Source: Opitutales bacterium (GTDB lineage Bacteria; Verrucomicrobiota; Verrucomicrobiia; Opitutales; UBA953). Taken from it: a stretch of 44,138 nt of DNA. How positions within the stretch are numbered: the first letter of the stretch is position 1; each line of letters opens with the position of its first letter. The stretch is from assembly GCA_017546455.1 (NCBI GenBank), contig JAFYWY010000094.1, positions 1 to 44,138 on the forward strand. The letters run 5' to 3'. Position numbers and translations under genes: made by a program. Of the stretch, positions 1 through 8,094 are shown piece after piece. The notes under the pieces were generated by a model that was not told the DNA's origin, made no database searches, and was given only the letters and a program-made list of their open reading frames with translations.

Positions 1-3000
1 GGGGGCGGCGTAATCAACGTGGCGCTTCTGCGTGAGGTAGCAAAGGCGGTAGTTGGTGACGGCGTCGTTGAACTTGCTGCGGCGTTCTTCGATTTGGCCT
101 TTGTAGTAGAGCGCGGCAGCATTACCGCCGAGCGGTTTCCATTCCTTGACACTGGCGATGAGATTGAGATCCGAGTAGGCTTTGCCGAGCGGATCTGAGA
201 TTTCCAATTGCGCGAGGTCGTTCTTGGGGAGATTCATGAGCGCTTTTACGCGGCCGAGGCGCAGGTCGAATTCCTTCATGTAAGCGACCTGGTTGTCGAT
301 CGCGTCATTGAAGACTTCGTAGGCCTTGCGGTAGTTCTTCTGTCTGAGGAAGATATTTCCGCAGCCCGCAAAGCCGTAGTCGGCGTAGTTGGAGCTTCGG
401 TAATTGTCCATCAGGTAGCGGTAGAACGGTTCGGCTTCCGCGTCTTTGCCCTTGTTTTCGAGGAATTCCCCGACTTTGCCCAAGATGGTCGGGCTGAGTT
501 CGTCCGGCTTGTAGCTTACGGCGATGTTTTGCAGATAGCGGTCACATTCGTCGAAGTTGCGGAGGTATTCGTAGATCGTGGCGCGAGCGTACAGGCCGCG
601 GGCGAGGCCGATCATCGTCGGCTTCTTTTCTGCCGAGGCGTGGGCGCTGTCGAGCTCAAGCAGGGCGAGCATTTCTTCCGCAGCCTTGGCCGGCGTGTAG
701 TCGTTCGGGACGCTCGTCTTGACCGGGACACCGGATTCGTCGGTGATGAACACCGTCTTTTTCTTGCGCTTGGTTTCGTAGGCGAGTGTCTGTGCGAGCT
801 GGTTAATCAGCTCTTCGACGTTGTCCTGTGTGGGATCGTTGAAGTTTTTCAGGATGGCGCCGGCGAGAATCTTCTTGGAGTTCTGCTTGGCTTCCAAGTG
901 TTCGGCTTCACCCTTGGCGCGTGCCGCACGTTCCGTGTACTGAATCTTCTTGTTCAGGTACATGAGGGCCTGAGGCGCATCCGGGTCGCGGTCGTAAAGT
1001 GCATTGTAAACGTCGAGCAGGCGTTCCCATTCGCCGCGTTGCGGGAGGTGTTTGTCGATTTCTCCGAGGGCAAAGTCCAAGGTCGTTGCGTTGCTTCCGG
1101 AGGTCTTCGCGGCGATGATGTAGGCGCGAATCATGTTGTTGCTCGCATTTTCCTTGCGGGCGGCGTCCGCCTCGTTGAGCTTGCGTTGGCCTTTGCCGGG
1201 GCGAATGCTTTCGGCGATGCGCTTGTAGGCGTCACCCAGGAGCGTGTAGATTTCCGGGCGCTGGTAAACGAGGTTGTAGCGGACTTCGTCGATGTCTTCC
1301 GCCGAGAAGGGCAGTTGCTCGCGGAGCGGAGCGATGCGCTGTTCGTTGAGGACGTCGGCGTCGGAGTTTTGGAAGTAGTCCTTGAGCCAGTTGCGGCAAT
1401 CGACAAAGACTTCTTCAAGGTTTTCCATGTCCTTGGCTTTGTCTTTGTAGCGGGCGCCGAACTTCGTGATGGCGCGGCGGTAACGTGCGTCGGGCGAGAA
1501 ACGTCCCTTCGGGTGGTCCTTGAGGTAGGAGTCCATCGCGTCGACGGTTTCTTTGTAGAAGCCGCTGTAGAAATAGAGGAGGCCCTTACGGTACTGCATT
1601 TCTTCAACGAGGTAGTTGAAGATCGACTTGCCGCCGTAGTTCTGGATGAAGGTCTCGATGAGCTTGATGGTGTCCTGAGTCGCTTGCGTGAGCTTCGGGA
1701 CATAGCCCGGCTTGCCCATGCCTGCGACGTCTTCGGCCTTCACGCCGAGGCCCCAGGGGCAGCGGGCGAACCACGCGTTAATCGTGTACCAGTCCAATTC
1801 GCATTTCGTGGCGATTTCGAGATTCGGGACGTTCTTTTTCGCCCAGTCGAAGTTTTCGATCGCGGCTACGTAGTCGCCCCGGTCGAAAGAAATCTGTCCG
1901 AGCATGAGGGCCACTTCGCCGATTTCTTCCGCTTGCGGGTGCTTTTCGATGAAGGCTTTACACGCTTTTTGTGCGTCGGCTTCACGATGGAGGTCGCGGA
2001 GACAGCGGATGTAATAGTACGTGGACGACGTGATCTGCGCGAATTCCTTGTGGTTGTTGACGACGTCTCCGAAGGCGATATAGGCTTCCCACGGGCGGCC
2101 CAAGGAGTACAGGCAGGCGCCGATACGGAACGAAATCTGGGCGTCGTAGTCTTTATTTTCGTCGAAATTGCTTTTGAATTCTTCGAGTTCGTCGAGCTCG
2201 CCCTGCAGCTTTTCGATTTCTGCGGCCTGTGCATCATTGGGCGTTTCCGTCGTTTCGGCGATTTTGGCCTTTACGCTTTCCAGCTTTTTGCGGGCGGCGT
2301 CGATTGCGGGAGAGAAGTATTCGAGGAGGGCGCTTTTGCGGAGTACGCGCTGGTAGCGGGAGAGGGCGTCGCGGAACAATTCGCGGCTTTGTTCTTCTTC
2401 CGCATTTTCCAGATTGAGTGCCTGTTGGAAATAGCTGTCGCCGAGGCTGAGCCCCTGCATGTTCGAGCGGATGATGCTTGCCGGATCCTTGGAGCCGGAG
2501 CTGTCGATTTCCGCTTTCAGGGCTTCGGCTTCCGCGCGCTTGTTTTGTTTGAGGTAAACCTGAACGAGGCGCAACTTGGCTTCGATGGCTTCCGGCGTGT
2601 TGCCGACCCCGGCGACGAGCGTCTTGAGCAGTTGCTCGGACGTGGCCAGGGCCTTTTTAATCATTTCCGGGTCCTTCGTGGCTTCGGCCTCCTTTTGGAT
2701 GACGTCCGTACGGACGATTTCCATGCGCATCTGGTCTGTTTGCGAGAGCGAGGCCATTTTGCTGACCTTCAGAAGCTGTTCGCGGGCTTCCTTCCACTTT
2801 TCCTGCTGCATGTAGATATCGGCGAGCGAGATCTGCGAGGTCGCGATGCGGTCGTCCTTTTCTCCGGTTCCCTTCGGGTAGAGGATCGGGAAGTCGCGCA
2901 GAATGGTGGCGGCTTCGTCCCATTTTTTCAAATTGTAATAGGCGGTTGCCCGGAGGTAGTCGATGGAGGCTTTTTGGGTTTCGCTAAGACGGTCTCCGCG

Positions 3001-3207
3001 TTCGACCTTGAGCTTTTCAAGGATCTTCAGTCCGCCTTCGTAGTCCTGTTCTTGGATTTTCTTAAAGCCTTCATCGTAGCGTTGCTGCATCGTGAGCTGC
3101 TTTTCCTGAGCGAAAGATTCCGGCATGGTGGCAACGGAGCCGAGAGCGATCAGGATCGCAAGCAATGCGGCACTCGCCATAGAGAACGTGCGGGATTTTT
3201 TGTGCAT
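1..3207 (-). CDS. Large secreted TPR-repeat protein (C-terminus beyond window)
   Basis: An open frame runs from an ATG at 3207 to the left edge, 1069 codons without a stop, so the C-terminus is missing. The protein begins with a signal peptide: basic MHKKSR, a hydrophobic stretch at about 10-27 and a likely cleavage after SFAQ near residue 34. After that it is almost entirely helical, with many degenerate TPR-like pairs such as RATAYYNLKKWDEA and SLADIYMQQEKWKEA. It is probably a periplasmic scaffold; no catalytic motif is visible. In Verrucomicrobiota such proteins often sit beside ExbB/ExbD-type genes (known from general knowledge, not visible here). Residues 1-190 are nearly the same as the start of the protein at 3419-4879. 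No Shine-Dalgarno sequence precedes the start. A 1002-codon frame on the opposite strand shares its codon boundaries and is a shadow. Confidence 0.85.
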   Translation of the reverse strand, partial: MHKKSRTFSMASAALLAILIALGSVATMPESFAQEKQLTMQQRYDEGFKKIQEQDYEGGLKILEKLKVERGDRLSETQKASIDYLRATAYYNLKKWDEAATILRDFPILYPKGTGEKDDRIATSQISLADIYMQQEKWKEAREQLLKVSKMASLSQTDQMRMEIVRTDVIQKEAEATKDPEMIKKALATSEQLLKTLVAGVGNTPEAIEAKLRLVQVYLKQNKRAEAEALKAEIDSSGSKDPASIIRSNMQGLSLGDSYFQQALNLENAEEEQSRELFRDALSRYQRVLRKSALLEYFSPAIDAARKKLESVKAKIAETTETPNDAQAAEIEKLQGELDELEEFKSNFDENKDYDAQISFRIGACLYSLGRPWEAYIAFGDVVNNHKEFAQITSSTYYYIRCLRDLHREADAQKACKAFIEKHPQAEEIGEVALMLGQISFDRGDYVAAIENFDWAKKNVPNLEIATKCELDWYTINAWFARCPWGLGVKAEDVAGMGKPGYVPKLTQATQDTIKLIETFIQNYGGKSIFNYLVEEMQYRKGLLYFYSGFYKETVDAMDSYLKDHPKGRFSPDARYRRAITKFGARYKDKAKDMENLEEVFVDCRNWLKDYFQNSDADVLNEQRIAPLREQLPFSAEDIDEVRYNLVYQRPEIYTLLGDAYKRIAESIRPGKGQRKLNEADAARKENASNNMIRAYIIAAKTSGSNATTLDFALGEIDKHLPQRGEWERLLDVYNALYDRDPDAPQALMYLNKKIQYTERAARAKGEAEHLEAKQNSKKILAGAILKNFNDPTQDNVEELINQLAQTLAYETKRKKKTVFITDESGVPVKTSVPNDYTPAKAAEEMLALLELDSAHASAEKKPTMIGLARGLYARATIYEYLRNFDECDRYLQNIAVSYKPDELSPTILGKVGEFLENKGKDAEAEPFYRYLMDNYRSSNYADYGFAGCGNIFLRQKNYRKAYEVFNDAIDNQVAYMKEFDLRLGRVKALMNLPKNDLAQLEISDPLGKAYSDLNLIASVKEWKPLGGNAAALYYKGQIEERRSKFNDAVTNYRLCYLTQKRHVDYAAP

Positions 3208-3320
3208 AAAGATTAAGGGGTGTATTAGCGGGGAAGCTTCCGAAAAGTCGGACGCTGTGAATTTGTTAGCAGTGATTAAAAAGAAAAAAACTTCTTGCGA
3301 CAATTTAAAACTTTGCGGGA
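3208..3320 (-). promoter_or_regulatory. Upstream block of TPR gene, duplicated at 4880-4980
   Basis: Read on the minus strand, this block contains TTGTCGCAAGAAG, a T-rich run, TTTTTAATC, CCGACTTTTCGGAAGC and then ACACCCCTTAATCT just before the ATG. The region upstream of the next gene (4880-4980) has the same elements in the same order: TTGTCGCAAAAAG, TTTTTAATC, CCGACTTCTCGGAAGC and TACCCCTCAACC. TTGTCG followed 17-18 bases later by TTAATC could be a -35/-10 pair, and a weak -10-like TAATAC lies nearer the start. The conservation is direct observation; the promoter role is inference. Confidence 0.5.
3210..3222 (-). promoter_or_regulatory. Leader motif CACCCCTTAATCT, shared with 9445-9457
   Basis: This 13-base string ends three bases before the ATG of the long TPR gene. 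The identical 13 bases occur 11 bases before the ATG of the PA14-like gene at 9469. The chimeric gene at 3419-4879 has a related ACCCCTCAACC in the same place. It is possibly a shared regulatory or translation element. Confidence 0.4.
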
Positions 3321-3418
3321 AGGCTTTTTGCGGGCGTCGGGAAATCTTACGGATAGGCTGGTCCGTCCGGAATTTTTTCGGCTCGGAAAAGGTCTCCGCC
3401 GGCAGAGCGGCGTCCGGT

Positions 3419-4879
3419 TTAGCGAGCCGGGATACGGTAATTTTCCGAGAGGTTGTAGCGGCCGGTTTCGCTGATGCCCCATTCGGGGATGTCGTCGGAA
3501 TCCTGTAGCGAGAACATCGGGAAGTTGTTGTCGTCGTGGCGTCCTTTCTTCTGAATGCCGAGGCAGGCGCCGGCAGTCATGCCGGAGGCATCTCCGAAAG
3601 CAATCTGGATGTAGTAGCTGCGATTCGCCTTGAGCTTCAGCCAGTGTCCCTTGTAGAGCGAAGAGCGCAGCCCGGGCGAGGGAAGATTCTTTCCGTCGGT
3701 CCCGCCTTCCCCGCAGTGATTCTGCGGCTCCCAACCTTTCTGATACTTGACAGCGGGGCCGAATCCTTCGCCCGGCCAGTACGCGTAGAGCACCGTCTTG
3801 TGGTCAACGCCGACAATCATCGCGTCGTCCGCCATCCCGACGAAACGGTATTCGCCGTCTTCGGGAACCGTAAACCGACCTTCGTAATAGCAAAGCCATC
3901 CCGGAGCCTTGAAGGGGGCCTTGCCGGTCTTTTCGTCGCCGAACACGTCCGTCACGAGCTTTGCGTTCAGGGCCTGTCCGGTTTCGTTGACGATAAAGAT
4001 GCGGGTGTTGTAAAGCGTCATCGGGGCCTTGAAATAGAGATCGTCAAGCTTGCGGGACTGCCATCCGCCCGTATCCAAAATGCTCAGTGCCTTGCGGAGC
4101 AGTTTCTTGCGGCGCTTGTTGTCTCCGTCTTCTGTCGTTGCTAGTACGGTTCCCTGTTTGTCGCGCTTGAGGTCAAAGAGGCAGCCCTTCAGGGGTGAAC
4201 GTAGTCGTAGACCTGGGAAAGTGCCGCTCACGAGCCACTTCTTGCCACCGAGGCCCATTCCCTTGCCGGATCCGGAGAATCCTTCAAGGGGCGAGAGCGG
4301 CGCTATCAGTGCTTTGGTTAAGGCCTTCTTAGTTGTTTCCGGGTTACCTGTGTCTTCGGCTTCCTTTCGGATGAGGTTCGTGCGGACGATTTCCATGCAC
4401 ATTTGGTCCGTTTGCGAAAGCGAGGCCATTTTGCTGACCTTCAAAAGCTGTTCGCGTGCTTTCTCCCACCTGCCTTGCAGTGCGTAGATATCGGCGAGCA
4501 AGATTTGCGTGGCTGCGAGGCAGTTGTCTTCCTCGCCGATTCCTTTTGGGTAGAGGATCGGGAAGTTGCGCAGAATGGTGTCGGCTTCGTCCCACTTTCC
4601 CAAATTGTAATAGGCGGTTGCCCGGAGGAAGTCGATGCAGGCTTTTTGGGTTTCGCTCAGGCGGTCTCCGCGTTCAATCTTGAGTTTTTCAAGGACCTTC
4701 AGTCCGTCTTCGTAGTCCTGTTCTTGGATTTTCTTAAAGCCGTCATCGTAGCGTTGCTGCATCGTGAGCTGTTTTTCCTGAGCGAAAGATTCCGGTATTG
4801 CGGCAACGGAGCCGAGGGCGAGCAGAATTGCAAGCGATGCGAGACGGATTACAGAGCCTATACGGTATTTTCGGTGCAT
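3419..4879 (-). CDS. Chimeric secreted protein: TPR N-terminus fused to PA14-like C-terminus
   Basis: The protein has 486 residues. Residues 1-187 (signal peptide ending near SFAQ at about 34, then TPR-like helices) closely match the start of the TPR protein encoded at 1-3207, including EKQLTMQQRYD and REQLLKVSKMASLSQTDQM. From about residue 204 (GSGKGMG) to the end it matches the C-terminal half of the protein at 9469-10812, for example KGCLFDLKRDKQGTVLAT, FTVPEDGEYRFVGMADDAM and DDIPEWGIS. The second half has the features of a PA14-like beta-sandwich. The join lies at about 4270-4318. The fusion lacks the membrane anchor of the 9469 protein and has gained a cleavable signal, so the PA14-like domain should be released into the periplasm or beyond. 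Residues 211-231 differ most from the 9469 protein and may hold small compensating shifts. The frame is intact with no premature stop. Its function is unknown. Confidence 0.85.
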   Translation of the reverse strand: MHRKYRIGSVIRLASLAILLALGSVAAIPESFAQEKQLTMQQRYDDGFKKIQEQDYEDGLKVLEKLKIERGDRLSETQKACIDFLRATAYYNLGKWDEADTILRNFPILYPKGIGEEDNCLAATQILLADIYALQGRWEKAREQLLKVSKMASLSQTDQMCMEIVRTNLIRKEAEDTGNPETTKKALTKALIAPLSPLEGFSGSGKGMGLGGKKWLVSGTFPGLRLRSPLKGCLFDLKRDKQGTVLATTEDGDNKRRKKLLRKALSILDTGGWQSRKLDDLYFKAPMTLYNTRIFIVNETGQALNAKLVTDVFGDEKTGKAPFKAPGWLCYYEGRFTVPEDGEYRFVGMADDAMIVGVDHKTVLYAYWPGEGFGPAVKYQKGWEPQNHCGEGGTDGKNLPSPGLRSSLYKGHWLKLKANRSYYIQIAFGDASGMTAGACLGIQKKGRHDDNNFPMFSLQDSDDIPEWGISETGRYNLSENYRIPAR

Positions 4880-4980
4880 GGCGGTTGAGGGGTATGTTAT
4901 AACGGAACGCTTCCGAGAAGTCGGATGCCGTGGGTTTTCCTCAACGATTAAAAAGAAAAAACTTTTTGCGACAATCTAAA
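4880..4980 (-). repeat. Second copy of the TPR-gene upstream block
   Basis: This is the diverged copy of 3208-3320 and lies directly upstream of the chimeric gene. The conserved elements are GATTAAAAAGAAAAAA, TTGCGACAAT and TAAAACTTTG (plus-strand reading). The duplicated unit therefore covers about 100 bases of upstream DNA plus roughly the first 187 codons. Confidence 0.65.
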
Positions 4981-5009
4981 ACTTTGACGAAAAAGCTTTT
5001 CGGGGCCGC

Positions 5010-5720
5010 TCAGAAGCGGTAACAGCAACCGAATTCGACGGCATGCGCGGCCGTCTCGATTTCGCCCCAGTTGACGGCGGTCGAGAGGAGCGAGTTGCCT
5101 ACATAAAGAAAGCGGTAAGCCGCATAAACGCTGAAATTTTTGTTCAGCATGAATTCGGCGTAGGGTTTGAACGAAAGTACCGTGTTCATCGTTCCGCTTG
5201 TGTCCGAACTGCCGTCGGCGAAATCCTTTTCGATTTGGGAGGCACCAATCAGGCCGTATCCCCAGAGCGCGCCTAAGGCGAAGTTGGGCGTGAAGTCGTA
5301 AGCGAAGCCTGCGGACAGCATCAGGTTGGCGGTGGTGAGCTCGGTGCGCTCGCCGTTGCGGCTGGCGTCTGCCGAGAACGCGAGCATTTCGCCGCCGATG
5401 AGAAATTTGAAGTCCGGCGTATCCGAGTTGGCTTGCACGAGGATGGCAGCGTTAATCCCGCGGCCGTCGCCGCCGGAAAGGTCGCTGTGAAGGCCGAAAA
5501 TCAGGGACGGAGCCAAGGTCAGGCGCAGCGTGCTTTCCCGCGGACCGTCGTCAAAGGCTTCCTTGGCCTTGGCTCGACGTTCGTCTCCGCCGCGTCGGAT
5601 AGCTTGTTCGGCGTCGTAATTCGGGTCAATGTTGCCGAGGCGCCCGGAGCTATCGGCGCCCATAGCGGGGACGGCGATTCCGAAGACAAGGAGGAGGGAA
5701 AAGAGTGCTGAAAATTTCAT
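5010..5720 (-). CDS. Small outer membrane beta-barrel protein
   Basis: The start at 5720 (MKFSALFSLLLVFG) was chosen because it begins a clear signal peptide cleaved after AMGA; the 19 codons before it lack signal character. The mature part, about 215 residues, has alternating hydrophobic strands with glycine and aromatic residues (LSAGFAYDFTPNFALGALWG, FSVYAAYRFLYVG) and ends in a C-terminal phenylalanine (CCYRF), the usual signal for outer membrane insertion. It resembles the 8-stranded OmpA/OmpW-like barrels in size. No specific family is recognised. It lies 84 bases downstream of the MFS gene on the same strand, so the two may be co-transcribed. Confidence 0.7.
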   Translation of the reverse strand: MKFSALFSLLLVFGIAVPAMGADSSGRLGNIDPNYDAEQAIRRGGDERRAKAKEAFDDGPRESTLRLTLAPSLIFGLHSDLSGGDGRGINAAILVQANSDTPDFKFLIGGEMLAFSADASRNGERTELTTANLMLSAGFAYDFTPNFALGALWGYGLIGASQIEKDFADGSSDTSGTMNTVLSFKPYAEFMLNKNFSVYAAYRFLYVGNSLLSTAVNWGEIETAAHAVEFGCCYRF

Positions 5721-5804
5721 GGAAAAACGGTTAAAGCGGGAAAGCCTAAAGATAAAAACTTCACGCTTAAAGACCAAAACCCGCGGAGAGCCTGTTTCGG
5801 AGGC

Positions 5805-7022
5805 TTATTCCGAGCGGAAGATTTTTCGTCTGAGGAAAAAGAACGTTGCGAGGCTTAGGCAGACGGTTGCGCTTACGCCGAGACAGGGCTTTAGTCCGAC
5901 GATTTCGTTGAAATAGCCGAGCAGTAACGTTCCGAACGGGAAGGTGCCGGTAAACGCCATGGTGTAGAGGCTGATGACGCGCCCGCGGAAGCGTTCGTCG
6001 ATGTTGAGCTGGACCAAGGTATTTGATGAGGCACCGACGAGTACGCTGCCGAAGCCGGCGGTAAACAGCATCACGAAAAACAGGGCCAGATGCGGGACAC
6101 AGGCAATGACGGCGAGCGAGCCGCCGACAATCAGGTTGCCTACAATCAGGAAAACGGGCAGCAGGCGCGCCCGCTTCAGGAAGGCAATCAGCAATGCGGC
6201 GACGATGGCGCCCGCGCCGGTTACCGTCAGCATGCGGCCGTAGAGTTCCGGCGTCCCCGCGTAAATTTTGTCGGCAAACATCGGTAGCAGGACCGTGTAG
6301 CTGAAGCCGAACGTACTCAGGAGCGCGATACTGCAGATGACGGCGCGCAGGACGGGGACGGAAAACATGTAGCGCACACCTTCGAGCAGGGAGCACAGGG
6401 CTCCGCAGTTGCAACTTGGCGGTACGGGGCGCGCGTCGAAGCGCATGGCAGCGAGCAGAAAAATCGTCGGCACCATCAGGACGGCATCCACGGCAAAGCA
6501 GGCCGCCGCTCCGGCGAGTGCATAGATTTCGCCCGCGAGTGCCGGCGCGAAGATACGCGTGAAATTAAACAAAGTGGAGTTAAGCCCGATCGCTTGCGGC
6601 AGGTGAGCCCGTTCGTCAATAAACTTGGCGATGAGGGACTGGCGTGTCGGGATTTCGACGGCGCCGACCAAGCCCCGGAAGAAGCAGAGCGCGAAGAGCA
6701 GAAGGACGTGTTTTCCGTCGAGAATCTGAAATGCCGTCAGTCCGAGAGCTACGGCGAGCGCCCCGAATTGCACTGCGAGCAGGATGGTGCGCCGGTTGAA
6801 GCGGTCAATCATCACGCCGGCGAGCGGTGTTATGAACAAATGCGAGACTTGGCCGAGAAACATGGCGATGCCGGACATCGTCGTCGATTGCGTCAGCGCG
6901 TAAACGAGCCAGCCGATCGCGGTTTGCGTCATCCAGCTACCCGTCAACGAAAACGCGTGCCCGGAATAAAACAGCCTGTAATTGCGGGAGCGGAACGGAG
7001 CCAATGCCTCGGGGATTTTCAT
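5805..7022 (-). CDS. MFS transporter, MFS_3/EntS-like exporter
   Basis: The protein has 405 residues and about 12 hydrophobic segments. It begins with RSRNYRLFYSGHAFSLTGSW and carries DRFNRRTILL, the MFS motif A in the loop between helices 2 and 3. SLIAKFIDERAHLPQAIGLN and NIDERFRGRVISLY are typical of the MFS_3 (EntS-type, 'transmembrane secretion effector') group, which exports small molecules such as siderophores. The substrate cannot be read from the sequence. It is divergent from prmC across a gap of 115 bases. No Shine-Dalgarno sequence is visible. Confidence 0.85.
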   Translation of the reverse strand: MKIPEALAPFRSRNYRLFYSGHAFSLTGSWMTQTAIGWLVYALTQSTTMSGIAMFLGQVSHLFITPLAGVMIDRFNRRTILLAVQFGALAVALGLTAFQILDGKHVLLLFALCFFRGLVGAVEIPTRQSLIAKFIDERAHLPQAIGLNSTLFNFTRIFAPALAGEIYALAGAAACFAVDAVLMVPTIFLLAAMRFDARPVPPSCNCGALCSLLEGVRYMFSVPVLRAVICSIALLSTFGFSYTVLLPMFADKIYAGTPELYGRMLTVTGAGAIVAALLIAFLKRARLLPVFLIVGNLIVGGSLAVIACVPHLALFFVMLFTAGFGSVLVGASSNTLVQLNIDERFRGRVISLYTMAFTGTFPFGTLLLGYFNEIVGLKPCLGVSATVCLSLATFFFLRRKIFRSE

Positions 7023-7137
7023 TGCGAGCTTGCGTTTTTACTCCGTTTGCCGCCGGAACGCGAGAATCAAACATTGCTTTTGCGGCGGCATTTTTTGCGC
7101 TCGTGAAACGCCGGGCCTTTGGTAAAAATCTCCGCCC

Positions 7138-7989
7138 ATGAATTCCCTTCTCGACCTGCTGAAAAAAAGCACGGAGTTTTTAGCGAAAAAAGGCATTGAT
7201 AACGCCCGCCTGCAAAGCGAGCTTATCTTCGCCGGGACGCTTCGTTGCCGTCGCCTCGACTTGTATCTGCAGTTCGAGCGTCCGCTCACGCAGGAGCAGG
7301 TCGATACGTTGCGGGAACGCATTCTTCGCCGCTCGCGCCGTGAACCCGTTCAATACATTGTCGGCGATACCGATTTTCGCAATCTCACTCTCAAGTGTGA
7401 CCCGCGGGCGCTTATCCCGCGTCCGGAGACCGAAGAGCTTGTCGGCTTCGTGCTCGAAAAGCTCGCGGCGCTGCGTCCGGAGGGAACCTTGGCGCGCGTG
7501 CTTGATCTTGGTACGGGGACGGGGGCTATCGCGCTTGCCGTTGCTACCGAGCGTCCGCATACGCAAGTCGTGGCCGTGGATAAATCCGAAGGTGCCCTTG
7601 CGCTTGCCCGCGAAAACGCAGCCTTTGTCGGGGCACCCGCCGAAACGGAGTTTATCCGGAGCGACTGGTTTGAAAATGTTACGGGGACCTTTGACGTCAT
7701 CATCTCCAATCCGCCTTATCTTACGCAGGCCGAATGGGAGTGCGCGCAGGCGGAAGTGCGCGATCACGAGCCCTTGTCCGCACTCGTGGCCGACAATACC
7801 GGCTTGGCCGATCTCGAAAAAATCCTGCGCGAGGCCCGCAAACACCTTGCGCCCGACGGCTTTGTCGCTTTCGAAACCGGCATCGCCCAGCACGAGGCCC
7901 TGCGCGAAATCGCGCTTGCCTGCGGATTTGCGGGAACGGAGTCGCTCAACGACCTTTCGGATCGTCCGCGCTTTTTCTTCGCCCGTTAG
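7138..7989 (+). CDS. prmC: Release factor glutamine methyltransferase PrmC (HemK)
   Basis: The protein has 283 residues, the usual length. PrmC methylates the glutamine of the GGQ motif of peptide chain release factors RF1 and RF2, using S-adenosylmethionine, in the cytoplasm. The N-terminal helical domain contains REPVQYIVGDTDF and LIPRPETEELV, both typical of this family. The Rossmann domain has motif I DLGTGTG (123-129) and the catalytic NPPY (191-194) that binds the target glutamine. No prfA gene is adjacent. Transcription probably starts in the 115-base gap shared with the MFS gene. Confidence 0.95.
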   Translation: MNSLLDLLKKSTEFLAKKGIDNARLQSELIFAGTLRCRRLDLYLQFERPLTQEQVDTLRERILRRSRREPVQYIVGDTDFRNLTLKCDPRALIPRPETEELVGFVLEKLAALRPEGTLARVLDLGTGTGAIALAVATERPHTQVVAVDKSEGALALARENAAFVGAPAETEFIRSDWFENVTGTFDVIISNPPYLTQAEWECAQAEVRDHEPLSALVADNTGLADLEKILREARKHLAPDGFVAFETGIAQHEALREIALACGFAGTESLNDLSDRPRFFFAR

Positions 7990-8046
7990 CGATTAAGCCG
8001 GCTGATTGAAGTTTCTTTCAAAAACGGAAAAACTGCAGTCTTTTAT

Positions 8047-8075
8047 TTGATTTAGACGGCGGAAAGTCTTATATT
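8047..8075 (+). promoter_or_regulatory. Probable sigma70-type promoter of lysC
   Basis: TTGATT (8047-8052) and TATATT (8070-8075) are separated by 17 bases and lie 19 bases before the lysC ATG. This would give a 5' leader of only about 12 bases with no Shine-Dalgarno sequence. Confidence 0.5.
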
Positions 8076-8094
8076 TCCACTCAATTTTCATAAG

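Noticed and set aside
208-3216. A 1002-codon open frame on the plus strand
   Set aside because: It shares codon boundaries with the TPR gene on the minus strand, has no recognisable domain, and its content reflects the reverse complement of that gene. The minus-strand frame has a signal peptide and TPR helices.
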